Part shown: positions 24,769-33,348 of the stretch, piece by piece
How positions within the stretch are numbered: the stretch's first letter is position 1
Layout: every line of letters starts with the position of its first letter
From: Aquimonas sp044377145
GTDB lineage: Bacteria; Pseudomonadota; Gammaproteobacteria; Xanthomonadales; Xanthomonadaceae
Direction of reading: 5' to 3'
DNA: 64,000 nt
Assembly: GCF_044377145.1 (NCBI RefSeq)
Contig: NZ_JBILJQ010000012.1
Location: forward strand, 18,630 to 82,629
Position numbers and translations under genes: made by a program
The notes under the pieces: generated by a model
Told to the model about the DNA's origin: nothing
The model's input: the letters and a program-made list of their open reading frames with translations, nothing else
Databases searched by the model: none

Positions 24769-26483
24769 GTGAGACACCCCGCCGCGTCCTGTCCTTGAAG
24801 CGCGAAGGCGCCGCCGCCGTCCGAGTTGAGGAGCGCCTGCACAAGGTGCTGGCGACCGCCGGCCTCGGCTCGCGACGTGCGCTGGAAGAGCGCATCGCCC
24901 GCGGCGAAGTGAAGGTCAATGGCGAAGTCGCCGGCACCGGCAGCAGCGTCGCCTCCGGCGACCGCGTCGAGCTGGATGGCCGCGCCTTCGTCGCCACCAA
25001 CCAGAGCGAGCCGGCGCAGATCCTGCTGTACAACAAGCCCGAGGGCGAGTTGACCACGCGCGACGATCCCGAAGGCCGCGCCACCGTGTTCGAGAACCTG
25101 CCGCGGCTGAAAGGCGCCCGCTGGATCGCGGTCGGCCGCCTCGACATCAACACCACCGGCCTGCTGCTGCTCACCACCGATGGCGAGCTCGCCAATGCGC
25201 TGATGCACCCCAGCACGGAGATCGAACGCGAGTACGTCTGCCGAATCCACGGCGAAGTCAGCGAGGATGTGATCAAGCAGCTGCAGCGCGGCGTGCAGCT
25301 CGAAGACGGCGAAGCCAAGTTCGACGAGATCGAGCCGATCGGCTCCAGCGACGCGCATGCCTGGTTCCGGGTGGTGCTGAGCGAGGGCCGCAACCGCGAA
25401 GTGCGGCGCATGTGGGAAGCCGTCGGCTTCACCGTCAGCCGGCTGAAGCGGGTCCGCTACGGCGGGATCGAGCTGCCGCGCCTGCTCAAGCGCGGCATGA
25501 GCCAGCCGATGGCCGCCGAGGCCGTGCAGGCACTGCGCGAAAAGCTGGCGCTGGCGCCACTGGAAGCCAGCCTCACCCTGCAGCCGGTGATCGGCCAACG
25601 CCGTGCCAAGACCAGCGAGTACCGCCCCGGCGCGCGCGAACAGAAAGCCTGGACCCAGGGCGCCTATGGCGACGAAGGCCGCGAACTGCGCGCCTATGAC
25701 GTGATCCGCGAAGACGCTCCGCGTGGCCGCAAGGGCCCCGGTATGCGGCCTGGCCCCGGCGGCAAGCGTCCTGGTAGCAAGCCGGGCGCGCGCCCGGGCG
25801 GCGCTGGCCCGATGGGCAAGCGCGGTCCAGGCGCAGGCGCCGGAGCAGGTGGCCCAAGCCGCGGTGCCGGCGGCACCCGCCCCGACAACTACGGCAATAC
25901 CCTGACCGCCCCCGGCGGCGAAGTGCGCGGCCGCGGCGGCAACCGCCCCGGCGGCCCGGGCGGTAATCGCAGCGGCGGTGGTCAGCCGGCCGGCGGCGCT
26001 GAGCGCAGCGGCGAGTTCCGCAGCTGGTATGTGCCTGAAGGCGTCACCACCACCAGCCCTTCGGCTCGTCCGCAGGGCCGGCCCGGTGGCCCGCGCCCGG
26101 GCGGCAAGCCCGGTGGCGGCGGTGCCTATGGCAATGCGAAACCCGGTGGGGCCAAGCCGGGTGCAGCAGCCGGGCCGTATGGCAATGCGCGCCCTGGCGG
26201 CAAGCCGTGTGGTCGTCCCGCCGGTCCAGGTGGCGCAGGTCCACGCCCCGAGGGCGGCCGACCGACCGGCCCACGTCCGGAAGGCGCGCGTCCCGGCGGC
26301 CCGCGTCCCGAAGGCGGACGTCCCGCCGGCCCGCGTCCGGCTGGGGCACGCCCCGGCGGTCCGCGTCCCGAAGGTGGCCGTCCAGCCGGTCCGCGCCCGG
26401 CAGGCCCAGGCGGCGCACCGGGTCGCCCGGCCGGTGGTCGCGGACCGCAGGGCAAACCCCGCGGCCCGCGGCCACCGCGCTAA
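24765..26483 (+). CDS. rluB: 23S rRNA pseudouridine-2605 synthase with long Gly/Pro/Arg tail
   Basis: Makes pseudouridine 2605 in 23S rRNA. 572 residues, about twice the usual. S4 domain (RLHKVLATAGLGSRRALEE), then the catalytic domain with the active Asp in VGRLDINTTGLLLLT and the conserved EGRNREVRRMWEAVG. From about residue 320 the rest is a low-complexity tail of GPRPEGGRP-type repeats, strongly basic and surely disordered, probably an RNA-contacting extension. The gene is coupled to scpB and the operon ends at a hairpin 55 bp downstream. The proven catalytic core makes the family call firm; RluB rather than another RsuA-type enzyme follows from the scpAB context. Confidence 0.92.
   Translation: MSETPRRVLSLKREGAAAVRVEERLHKVLATAGLGSRRALEERIARGEVKVNGEVAGTGSSVASGDRVELDGRAFVATNQSEPAQILLYNKPEGELTTRDDPEGRATVFENLPRLKGARWIAVGRLDINTTGLLLLTTDGELANALMHPSTEIEREYVCRIHGEVSEDVIKQLQRGVQLEDGEAKFDEIEPIGSSDAHAWFRVVLSEGRNREVRRMWEAVGFTVSRLKRVRYGGIELPRLLKRGMSQPMAAEAVQALREKLALAPLEASLTLQPVIGQRRAKTSEYRPGAREQKAWTQGAYGDEGRELRAYDVIREDAPRGRKGPGMRPGPGGKRPGSKPGARPGGAGPMGKRGPGAGAGAGGPSRGAGGTRPDNYGNTLTAPGGEVRGRGGNRPGGPGGNRSGGGQPAGGAERSGEFRSWYVPEGVTTTSPSARPQGRPGGPRPGGKPGGGGAYGNAKPGGAKPGAAAGPYGNARPGGKPCGRPAGPGGAGPRPEGGRPTGPRPEGARPGGPRPEGGRPAGPRPAGARPGGPRPEGGRPAGPRPAGPGGAPGRPAGGRGPQGKPRGPRPPR
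26240..26460 (+). repeat. Imperfect tandem repeat coding for the RluB tail
   Basis: Degenerate direct repeats of about 24-48 bp inside rluB. They encode alternating units of the type ARPGGPRPEGGRP and AGPRPAG. The copies differ mainly at third positions, so the peptide repeat is better kept than the DNA repeat. Slippage here would change the tail length between strains. Confidence 0.75.
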
Positions 26484-26537
26484 GCCTCCGGCGGCTGCGC
26501 CCAAGCGGCGCGTCGACACAGCATCAGCGGCACATAC

Positions 26538-26577
26538 AGCACGGCAAGCGCCTCCAAGCGCTTGCCGTGCTCGTTTC
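26538..26577 (+). terminator. Hairpin terminator after scpA-scpB-rluB
   Basis: A perfect 14-bp inverted repeat: left arm 26538-26551 (AGCACGGCAAGCGC), loop CTCCAA, right arm 26558-26571, followed by CGTTTCT. The stem is strong but the T tract short. It lies 55 bp after the rluB stop with no further gene on that strand for 190 bp. Confidence 0.75.
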
Positions 26578-26757
26578 TACTCACCACTCGAGCCGAGGCC
26601 AAAGCCGCTCGGCGCGCACGCGCCTTCCCATCTGGCTCTGAGGAACGAACAGCGCGCATCGCGTAGCTCGCGTGCCGGCGCCAAACCAATGACTGAAGGC
26701 GCCGATCGGCCGGGCATGCTGCTTGCAAGCCAGCTCGCAGATTTCAGGTGAGCGCAC

Positions 26758-27339
26758 ATGTCTCCGACACACTCAACGCCAAACGCACCAGCAGCACTGC
26801 GTCGCCCTCGGCTGCGCCAAGGTCTGTCGTTCGGCGTACTCGCGATGTGGCTGGCCACCGCCGGCTGGGGCTTCTGGTTGATCGAAGGCAAACCGGCTTT
26901 TGCACGCGCGCAGTCCGCATCAGACCCGATTCGCGTTCAGGCCATCGAGGCCTGGGGCCGCGACCTCGGCGCCGGATCTTCCGGGCGACCGCTGCTGGTT
27001 CTGATTCCGTCGACCACTATCTCGTTCTGCGCCTGCTCGGCCTCGACCGAGCAGCTGAACTAGCTGCACAGCCAAGCGCAAGCCGCGGGCCTGCAGGTGG
27101 CGAGCGTGGATCTGGGCCAACAGCCCGGCCAGGTGCAGAACCTGCTGCCGGCGCATATCGATCTCGCCCTGTTCAGTCGCTCAGGCCGCCTGCTGTTCGC
27201 CGGCCCGGCTGACTCACCACTGCACTGCATCGCCGGCTCCAGCTTGGCCGAGCTGGTGCTGACCCAGGCCGAAGGCGAGCAGCCACCGCTGTGGGCCGCG
27301 GTGCTGGACGAACCCTGCCCTTGTGTCTCTATCGCATGA
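26758..27339 (+). pseudogene. Membrane-anchored thioredoxin-like protein (possibly DUF6436), broken by an in-frame TAG
   Basis: The first part codes for 101 residues with one membrane span (GVLAMWLATAGWGFWLI) and the segment STTISFCACSAST, which recalls the CPC/CxC active region of DUF6436 thioredoxin-like proteins. It then meets TAG at 27061-27063. The same frame continues without further stops for 91 codons (LHSQAQAAGLQVASVDLGQQ and so on) to TGA at 27339. Without the TAG the protein would have 193 residues. One base change (CAG to TAG) explains it: a fresh nonsense mutation, a sequencing error, or less likely readthrough. The downstream part ends with another CPC. The family name is tentative. 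Confidence 0.7.
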
Positions 27340-27406
27340 GCGCTCGCCCGCTCCAGCGAACCGACGCGTCCCCGACAAATCGTCGATCACCTTCAGAAAT
27401 CAGCCC

Positions 27407-29383
27407 ATGAGCAACCGTGCCGCGTTGAACTACATCGACGAACTCAGACAGCAGGCCGACCTGCTGATGCTGGCGATCGTGGGGGTGATGAGTCTTCTCG
27501 CACTCGGACTGGCACTCGGCACGGACAGCTGGGGCAGCTTTTTGCTGATTGGCCTGCCCACCCTGGCCGCCTGCGTAATCCAAGTCACTTTGAATCGAGG
27601 CGCGCTGGCCACCCGCCTCACGATCGCAGCCGCCTTCATGGTGCTGTCCGGGCTGACCATCCATCAGGCCCGCGGCATGCTTGAAATGCACTTCAGCATC
27701 TTTGTTCTGCTGGCGATCCTGCTGTACTACCGCGACTGGATTCCGGTGGTGTTCGCCGCAGCCGTGATCGCGGTGCATCACCTGGCGCTCGACTACATGC
27801 AACGACAGGGCCTTCCGGTCTGGGTGTTCGCCGCCGATACCGGTTTCATCATCGTAATCATCCACGCACTGTTCGTGGTGGCGGAAACCGTGGTGCTGGT
27901 CATCATGGCGCGTAGTCTGGAACGCGAGGTCGCAATTGTCGGCGCCAGCCCACGGCGTTTGATCGAAGTCGCCAGCCGCGTCGCCAACGGTGAACAGGCT
28001 GATGTGCGAGCGCTCGGCCAAGTGCCTGGCGACAGCATCGCGGCGGCCGTGCTGCGTACTGCGACCGCAGTCGAAAGCACCCTGACCGAAGTGGACGGCG
28101 TGCTCGCCAGTATCGCCCAGGGCGATTTCAGCCGGCGCGTCGAAGAAGCGGACAAACCAGGTCGATTCAAGCAGATCGCCCACTCGGTGAATCGCTCCTG
28201 CCAGCAGCTCGATGATGTGCTAGGTGCCACTACTCTGGCGGCACAGAAGCTGGCGGCCGGTGACCTGGGCGCGCGCCTGGAGTTGCCGGCCGAAGGCCGC
28301 TTCGAGGTGCTGCGCGACAGCATCAACGTGCTGCGGCACAGCCTCGGCAATTTCATCCAGATGCAGCAAGGGGCACTCGCCGCCGCGCGTGCAGGCGACA
28401 CCGCCTACCGGATCGAGGTCGATCAGATGCAGGGCTTCCAGCGCCTGCTCGCCGAGGGCGTCAACGGTCTGGTCAGCTTGTTCGGTGCGGTGCTCGAAGA
28501 CGCCGGTCGCATGCTCGGTTCGCTGGCGCAGGGCGATCTGCGGCAGCGCATGAAGACCGACTACGACGGCAGCTATGCTCAGCTCGCCAGCAATGCAAAC
28601 GCCGCGGCGAAAGCGATCTCTGAGGCGATCGGTGGCATTGATGGGGCCAGCCGCACCATCCGCGCGGCCGCCGCCGAGATCGCGTCCGGCAATGCGGACT
28701 TGTCCGAGCGCACCGAGCAGCAGGCGGCGGCGCTGGAAGAGACTGCGGCCAGCATGGAAGAACTCACCTCGACCGTGCGCGGCAATGCCGAGAACGCGCG
28801 CTCGGCCAATCAGCTGGCGATCGGCGCCGCCGATGTCGCAGAGCGCGGCGGCGCGGTGGTCAGCCAGGTGGTCACCACGATGGGCCAGATCCACGCGCAG
28901 TCGCGCAAGATCGAAGACATCATCAGCGTGATCGACGGCATCGCCTTCCAGACCAATATCCTCGCCCTGAACGCCGCGGTGGAGGCCGCGCGCGCTGGCG
29001 AACAGGGCCGCGGCTTCGCGGTGGTCGCCAGCGAGGTCCGTTCACTGGCGCAACGTTCAGCCGGCGCGGCCAAGGAAATCAAGAGCCTGATCTCCGACAC
29101 CGTCGAACGCGTCGACAGCGGCAGCAAACTGGTCGACTCCGCCGGCACCACCATGGCGGAAATTCTGGCCTCGGTGAAGCGCGTCACCGACATCATGAGC
29201 GAGATCAGCGCGGCCTCGGCCGAGCAGAGTTCAGGCATTGAACAGGTCAGCGCAACCGTCACCCATATGGACGAGGCCACCCAGCAGAACGCCGCCCTGG
29301 TCGAAGAAGCCACCGCCGCTGCGCGCACCATGGAAGCGCAGGCCAACACGCTGGCTGAGGCGGTGGCCAAGTTCAGATTCTGA
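27407..29383 (+). CDS. Methyl-accepting chemotaxis protein
   Basis: 658 residues. The N-terminal third is an integral-membrane sensory region of about six spans, including FSIFVLLAILLYYRDW and AVIAVHHLALDY, rather than a periplasmic ligand domain. HAMP-like segments follow (about 210-380, for example SIAQGDFSRRVEE and SLAQGDLRQRMKTDYDGSY). The cytoplasmic signalling hairpin is complete: EQQAAALEETAASMEELT, tip IDGIAFQTNILALNAAVEAA and GFAVVASEVRSLAQRSAGAA. No CheB/CheR tether pentapeptide is visible at the C-terminus. No che genes are nearby, so it feeds a distant cluster. The start at 27407 lies 67 bp after the broken gene. Confidence 0.92.
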   Translation: MSNRAALNYIDELRQQADLLMLAIVGVMSLLALGLALGTDSWGSFLLIGLPTLAACVIQVTLNRGALATRLTIAAAFMVLSGLTIHQARGMLEMHFSIFVLLAILLYYRDWIPVVFAAAVIAVHHLALDYMQRQGLPVWVFAADTGFIIVIIHALFVVAETVVLVIMARSLEREVAIVGASPRRLIEVASRVANGEQADVRALGQVPGDSIAAAVLRTATAVESTLTEVDGVLASIAQGDFSRRVEEADKPGRFKQIAHSVNRSCQQLDDVLGATTLAAQKLAAGDLGARLELPAEGRFEVLRDSINVLRHSLGNFIQMQQGALAAARAGDTAYRIEVDQMQGFQRLLAEGVNGLVSLFGAVLEDAGRMLGSLAQGDLRQRMKTDYDGSYAQLASNANAAAKAISEAIGGIDGASRTIRAAAAEIASGNADLSERTEQQAAALEETAASMEELTSTVRGNAENARSANQLAIGAADVAERGGAVVSQVVTTMGQIHAQSRKIEDIISVIDGIAFQTNILALNAAVEAARAGEQGRGFAVVASEVRSLAQRSAGAAKEIKSLISDTVERVDSGSKLVDSAGTTMAEILASVKRVTDIMSEISAASAEQSSGIEQVSATVTHMDEATQQNAALVEEATAAARTMEAQANTLAEAVAKFRF

Positions 29384-29422
29384 GTCTAGGCGACCACTGT
29401 CCGGCTGCCGCGGTGTCTCCGA

Positions 29423-29986
29423 TCAGCCGGCGAAACCGCCGGCTTTCAGGAAAGCGACCTCGACCTCGGTGCTGTCGCGGCCCAGCGCCGCATTGCGGTG
29501 CGGAAACCGGCCAAAGCGGCGGATGATGTCGCGGTGCTCGATCGCGTGCGGCAGCGAGGGCCCGCCCAGCGCCTCGAACAGCGCCACGCAGCGCTCCTGC
29601 AGGGCCAGGTCTTCAGCGTGCATCAGCGCCATGTAGCAGAACGGTCGCAGGCCAGGCTCGATCGAGGCATCGAGGCCGGCCTCAATCGCCGCCACAGCGA
29701 AGCGTCGCGCCAGTGGATCCGTGGCCCAGCTGTGCGCGCTGCCGCGGAACAGATTGCGCGGCACCTGATCGAGCAGGATCTGCAGCGCCAGTGCGCCTTC
29801 GGCGCTGAGGTTCCAGGCATCGAGCTTGCGCTCGGCGGCGAGCAGATGCGCTGCATGAAAACGCGCGCCTAGCGCGCGGTCGAAGTTCAGATCCTTGGTG
29901 AACCAGCGCTGCGGTCCGGCATCGCGCCAGAAGCTGACGACGGCGGCGGGTGTGGGGCCTGCAGGTTCGCTGCTGCGTTTGCTCAT
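29423..29986 (-). CDS. DUF924 family protein
   Basis: 187 residues, helical. Family motifs are clear: FWRDAGPQRWFTKDLNFD, ALQILLDQVPRNLFRGSA, FCYMALMHAEDLALQERC and RRFGRFPHRNAALGR. DUF924 proteins have a TPR-like fold and no established function. It is convergent with the chemoreceptor gene, only 39 bp apart. No operon partner is seen. Confidence 0.9.
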   Translation of the reverse strand: MSKRSSEPAGPTPAAVVSFWRDAGPQRWFTKDLNFDRALGARFHAAHLLAAERKLDAWNLSAEGALALQILLDQVPRNLFRGSAHSWATDPLARRFAVAAIEAGLDASIEPGLRPFCYMALMHAEDLALQERCVALFEALGGPSLPHAIEHRDIIRRFGRFPHRNAALGRDSTEVEVAFLKAGGFAG

Positions 29987-30133
29987 GTAACGGGACTCTC
30001 GATAGCGATCGACGCGCGAGGCGTCAGGCCGTGCAGGTTACCGGCCCGAGCCCGCTGACGCCCGTGCTGTTCAAGTCGTCGGTGGAGAATCCCGAGCGCT
30101 CACTCCGTGGTCGCTGCCGAATCGCCACGCGGA

Positions 30134-31675
30134 TCAACCCTCGAAGCCATCGCCGAATACGCGTGACTGGGCAGCATCAACCCGCGCCATCGCCAGCAGA
30201 TGCAGGTAGACCTCCAGGTTGTCGTAGCCACCGGTGCCGAGGAGGGGCAGCGAGAGCTGCGAGCCGGTGTGGTCCTGCTGCAGCGGATTCAAACCCAGCC
30301 CGGCGTGCTGGCTCTCGAAGCTGTCGGGCATGCCGTCGGCATCGCTGTCGATCGGTGGCGGCGGTGGCCGAGCGGGATCGAAATCGAGGGCGAAAGCGTC
30401 ATCGGCGACTGGTGTGCCGTAGTCGAGCGACGGGAACACGCCGCTGCGCGCGCTGGCGGCGATTCGTCGGTCCATCGGGTCGGACGGCAAGGCGCCGACC
30501 CGACCGGGCAACTCGGCCTGCAGCACACTCGATGGCCGGTACTGCGACAGCGCCGGAAACGGATGCCGCTGCGTCAGCTGCTGGGCCAGCCCGGGATCGG
30601 CATTCGGGGCTGAGTCCGGAAAATCGTTGCAGCACCAGAACAACTGCGCGTCCAGCCAGTCGGAATACAGGCTGGCGCGGTTGTCGGCCAGATGCAGTGC
30701 ATTCGCGGGCTCAGCCAACAGCGCGCTGACCGCGATGCCGTAGGGATGCGCGGGCCGCAGCAGGTAGCGGTTGCCGATCATGTTGATCTGCAGTCGGTAA
30801 GGGCCGTGCGCGGGTTCATCGTCAACGAAACGCGTGTACCACAGCGGAAAGCCCGGGTCGGCGTACAGATTGTTGGCCAGCTCGATTCGCAGCGGCGTCT
30901 GCTGACACTGGGTGCGGGTCGCAGGCTGGTCCGGGTAGCCACTGGATTCGCAGCTGATCTCAGGCAGACGCCCGCCGATCCGGTACCAAAGATTGCGCTG
31001 GATGCTGAGCGCGTCCTGCGGAAAATCCGGATGGCTGTAGTTGATCAGCATGCCGCCGAGCGAGGCGTGCTCACCCACCGTTTCTGCAATGACCGAATCC
31101 TGCAGGCTGAGCTGATTGACCCAGCTGATCTGCACGGCCTCGTCCAGCGCATGCGCGATCGACAGATGGTCGAGCATCACTCTTGACGTGCCATCGAGGC
31201 GTAGGCCGTCATCCAGCCGCTCTCCGCCCGCGGGCAGCGGCAGCTGCCAGGCCGGGCGCGAGCGCAGATGGCGGATGATCAGGTTGCTGCAGTCGTCGCG
31301 CTCGTAGTGGCCATCGCAGACGATGCCGCGCACGGTGATGCCGCCCGGCGAGGTGTGTCCAGCGAGAGTCAGATTACCGTGGACGATGCGCGCCACCCCG
31401 TGGATCACCCCGCTGACGCGAAACACCACGGTGCGTGGCCCCGGCTGGCGCAGCGCATGGTTGAGTGAACCGGGGATCAGCCCGGCGGGGTCGGGATCGA
31501 GCCGGGTGACTTCGAAAACCGCACCGCCGCGGCCGCCGCTGGCGACCGCACCAAAGCCGTCGGCGCCGGGGAAGCTGGGCAGCTGTTGCGCGAGCGCCGT
31601 TGTAGCGCTGCACAGCGCGAACAGCAGCGCATGCGCCAAGGTCACGACAACGCTTCGCCCCGCCCGATCCGCCAT
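30134..31675 (-). CDS. Secreted pectate-lyase-like protein (PL1-like beta-helix)
   Basis: 513 residues from the ATG at 31675, with a signal peptide (VVVTLAHALLFALCSATTALAQ region). The mature start FPGADGFGAVASGGRGG is typical of PL1 pectate lyases, followed by beta-helix repeats such as TVVFRVSGVIHGVARI, LTLAGHTSPGGITVRG and DHLSIAHALDEAVQISW. Catalytic Arg and Ca-binding residues cannot be assigned with certainty, so substrate and activity are open. Near the end a DSDADGMPDSFE segment looks like a Ca-binding thrombospondin type 3 motif, and the protein ends VFGDGFEG, a motif also seen after the signal peptide of the DUF1800 protein at 43736. Its promoter side faces the IS/MITE. Confidence 0.82.
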   Translation of the reverse strand: MADRAGRSVVVTLAHALLFALCSATTALAQQLPSFPGADGFGAVASGGRGGAVFEVTRLDPDPAGLIPGSLNHALRQPGPRTVVFRVSGVIHGVARIVHGNLTLAGHTSPGGITVRGIVCDGHYERDDCSNLIIRHLRSRPAWQLPLPAGGERLDDGLRLDGTSRVMLDHLSIAHALDEAVQISWVNQLSLQDSVIAETVGEHASLGGMLINYSHPDFPQDALSIQRNLWYRIGGRLPEISCESSGYPDQPATRTQCQQTPLRIELANNLYADPGFPLWYTRFVDDEPAHGPYRLQINMIGNRYLLRPAHPYGIAVSALLAEPANALHLADNRASLYSDWLDAQLFWCCNDFPDSAPNADPGLAQQLTQRHPFPALSQYRPSSVLQAELPGRVGALPSDPMDRRIAASARSGVFPSLDYGTPVADDAFALDFDPARPPPPPIDSDADGMPDSFESQHAGLGLNPLQQDHTGSQLSLPLLGTGGYDNLEVYLHLLAMARVDAAQSRVFGDGFEG

Positions 31676-31763
31676 CGCAGACTCCCGCTGCCTGGATTGG
31701 GGCAAGCAAGACGCGGGCCGCGAAACGTCGGCCAGTGCCCGATCCATAGGGTGGGTCTTGACC

Positions 31764-33093
31764 TGAGCTCTCCCCACGAATTCCCTCGGTTCTTCGGCGA
31801 ATGCGGTGATCGTTCGGCCAAAGCAGTGCGTGCAGGACGCGGTTTTATCCTCGGGGTACCTAAGCCTGAGGACCGCGCCATGCACGCTTCGACGATTTTA
31901 CGTTGCTGTATCGGGGAGGCGCTGGACGGCCTGCACGCGTCCCGTTGCCGCCGCTTGCTGGGTGCGGTCGAGGCGCTGGTGGCAGGGCGTCGGCTGAGCC
32001 TGACGGAGTTGGCTCGCCAGTGGCCGGGTGCCGACCGAGTGCACGCGCCGCTCAAGGCCCTCGACCGCCTGCTCAGCAACAAGCACCTGCACGCCGAGTC
32101 CGCGGATCTGCAGCGCGCGATGGTGGCGCGGCTGCTGCAAGGCATGCGGCAACCCACGCTGCAGGTGGATTGGTCTTCGCTCAAGCGGGACGGGCGCTGG
32201 GCGCTGTTGCGCGCCTCGGTGGCGATGGGCGGCCGCGCCATGCCGGTGCACGAGCAGGTGTTCCCGATCGAGCATACGAACCAGCCCGAAGCGCAGCAGC
32301 GGTTCCTGCAGCAATTGGCTGAGTTGCTGCCTTCCGACGGCCGCCCGATTCTCGTCACGGATGCGGGTTTTCGCAGTGACTGGTTTCGTGCAGTGCAGGC
32401 GCAGGGCTGGGACTACGTCGGACGACTGCGTAACAACACCCACGTCAGCGCGCTTGAGGTCGATGACTGGACACCTTGTGGCACCCTGCACGCCAAGGCG
32501 ACGGCGCAGCCCACCGATCTCGGCCGCCGTCGGATCGTCAAAGGTCAGCCCTGGATCTGCCGGATGATTCTCTTTCGTGGGCCGCGTGCGGGGCGCGACA
32601 AGCTCACCCGCACGGGTCAGCCCGAACAGAGTCATCTCTCGAAGAAGGCTCGCAGCGCCGCGCGCGAGCCGTGGCTGTTGGTGACCTCGCTGAGTGCGGA
32701 CACGCACTGCTCCGAGCGGATCGTCGCGGCGTATCGCACGCGCATGCAGATCGAAGAAGCCTTCCGCGACCTCAAGAGCCACCGCTATGGCGTGGGCTTC
32801 ACGGACAGCCTGACCCGCAAGCCGGAGCGCGCCGGTGTCTTGCTGCTGCTGAACCGCCTGGCCAGCTTCGCCGCCTGGCTGATGACCATCGCCGCGCGAA
32901 GCACCCGCAGCGTGGATCCACTTGCCCGCCAGAAGTCGCACATGAAACGCTACTCAGCGTGGCGAAGAGGCTTGGAATGGTTACGGATCAAGCGCTTGCC
33001 GCAAGACATACGCGACGGCATCGAGGCCGCCCTGGATGCCCTGCTGGAACGCAATCTGCCCGTCGCGATGCTATGAAAAGTGGGGAGAGCTCA
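31764..33093 (+). mobile_element. IS10-like (IS4 family) insertion sequence
   Basis: Terminal inverted repeats TGAGCTCTCCCCAC at 31764-31777 and 33080-33093; with one more base each they start CTGAG like IS10 (CTGAGAGATCCCC). Length 1330 bp, almost that of IS10. Flanked by the direct repeat GGTCTTGACC (31754-31763 and 33094-33103), a 10-bp target duplication if the ends start with T; if they start with C the duplication is 8 bp. One intact transposase. Ends, duplication and ORF are all complete, which suggests a recent insertion. Confidence 0.9.
31880..33076 (+). CDS. IS4-family (IS10-like) transposase
   Basis: 398 residues, DDE transposase. Asp residues are seen in LQVDWSSL and LVTDAGF; the third acidic residue lies in the YREK signature YRTRMQIEEAFRDLKSH (Tyr, Arg, Glu, Lys). 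Start at the ATG 31880, 116 bp inside the left end, as in IS10; an upstream in-frame extension would cross the inverted repeat. The frame is intact, so the element may be active. IS10-type elements are often controlled by Dam methylation and an antisense RNA; I see no proof of either here. Confidence 0.93.
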   Translation: MHASTILRCCIGEALDGLHASRCRRLLGAVEALVAGRRLSLTELARQWPGADRVHAPLKALDRLLSNKHLHAESADLQRAMVARLLQGMRQPTLQVDWSSLKRDGRWALLRASVAMGGRAMPVHEQVFPIEHTNQPEAQQRFLQQLAELLPSDGRPILVTDAGFRSDWFRAVQAQGWDYVGRLRNNTHVSALEVDDWTPCGTLHAKATAQPTDLGRRRIVKGQPWICRMILFRGPRAGRDKLTRTGQPEQSHLSKKARSAAREPWLLVTSLSADTHCSERIVAAYRTRMQIEEAFRDLKSHRYGVGFTDSLTRKPERAGVLLLLNRLASFAAWLMTIAARSTRSVDPLARQKSHMKRYSAWRRGLEWLRIKRLPQDIRDGIEAALDALLERNLPVAML

Positions 33094-33348
33094 GGTCTTG
33101 ACCCACCGATACGCGCCGTGCACCGCGACCGACGTAACCCGTGCCCACGCGTGGTGGGCGGCTTCGCGCGGCCACACCGGTTCGGGCCCGATGACTGCGT
33201 TGGAGGTTCAGCTCAGGTGGGTCAAGACCCACCCTATGGTTGATCGGGCCGCTGGCGCTTGAAATGCCAGCTCCAACCCGGCGTGCTTGGTAGCGCCCAT
33301 ACACAGCCAAGGACGTTGAACCCTCATCCCGCCGGATCCGCAGGGAAC

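Larger units (their letters stand above)
31744..33239. repeat. MITE-like palindromic element, split by the IS
   Basis: Outer ends are inverted repeats: CCATAGGGTGGGTCTTGACC at 31744-31763 and its reverse complement at 33220-33239. Removing the IS and one copy of the target duplication restores an element of about 156 bp (31744-31763 joined to 33104-33239) with 24-bp terminal repeats. Each of these contains the palindrome GGTGGGTC-AA/TT-GACCCACC. The interior is GC-rich and has no gene. This structure fits a REP/MITE-type repeat; copy number elsewhere is unknown. Confidence 0.72.

Noticed and set aside
22579..24777. 732-codon minus-strand frame opposite scpA-scpB
   Set aside because: Mirror of real coding sequence in high-GC DNA; low-complexity Arg/Gln/His content and no recognisable motif.
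24639..26519. 626-codon minus-strand frame opposite rluB
   Set aside because: Composed of Ala/Thr/Gly/Arg runs that mirror the Gly/Pro/Arg repeats of RluB; not a protein-like sequence.
31744..31763. The repeated GGGTGGGTCTTGACC sequence as a CRISPR or phage attachment site
   Set aside because: There are only two copies, in inverted orientation, each internally palindromic, which fits a MITE end; no spacers and no integrase are present.
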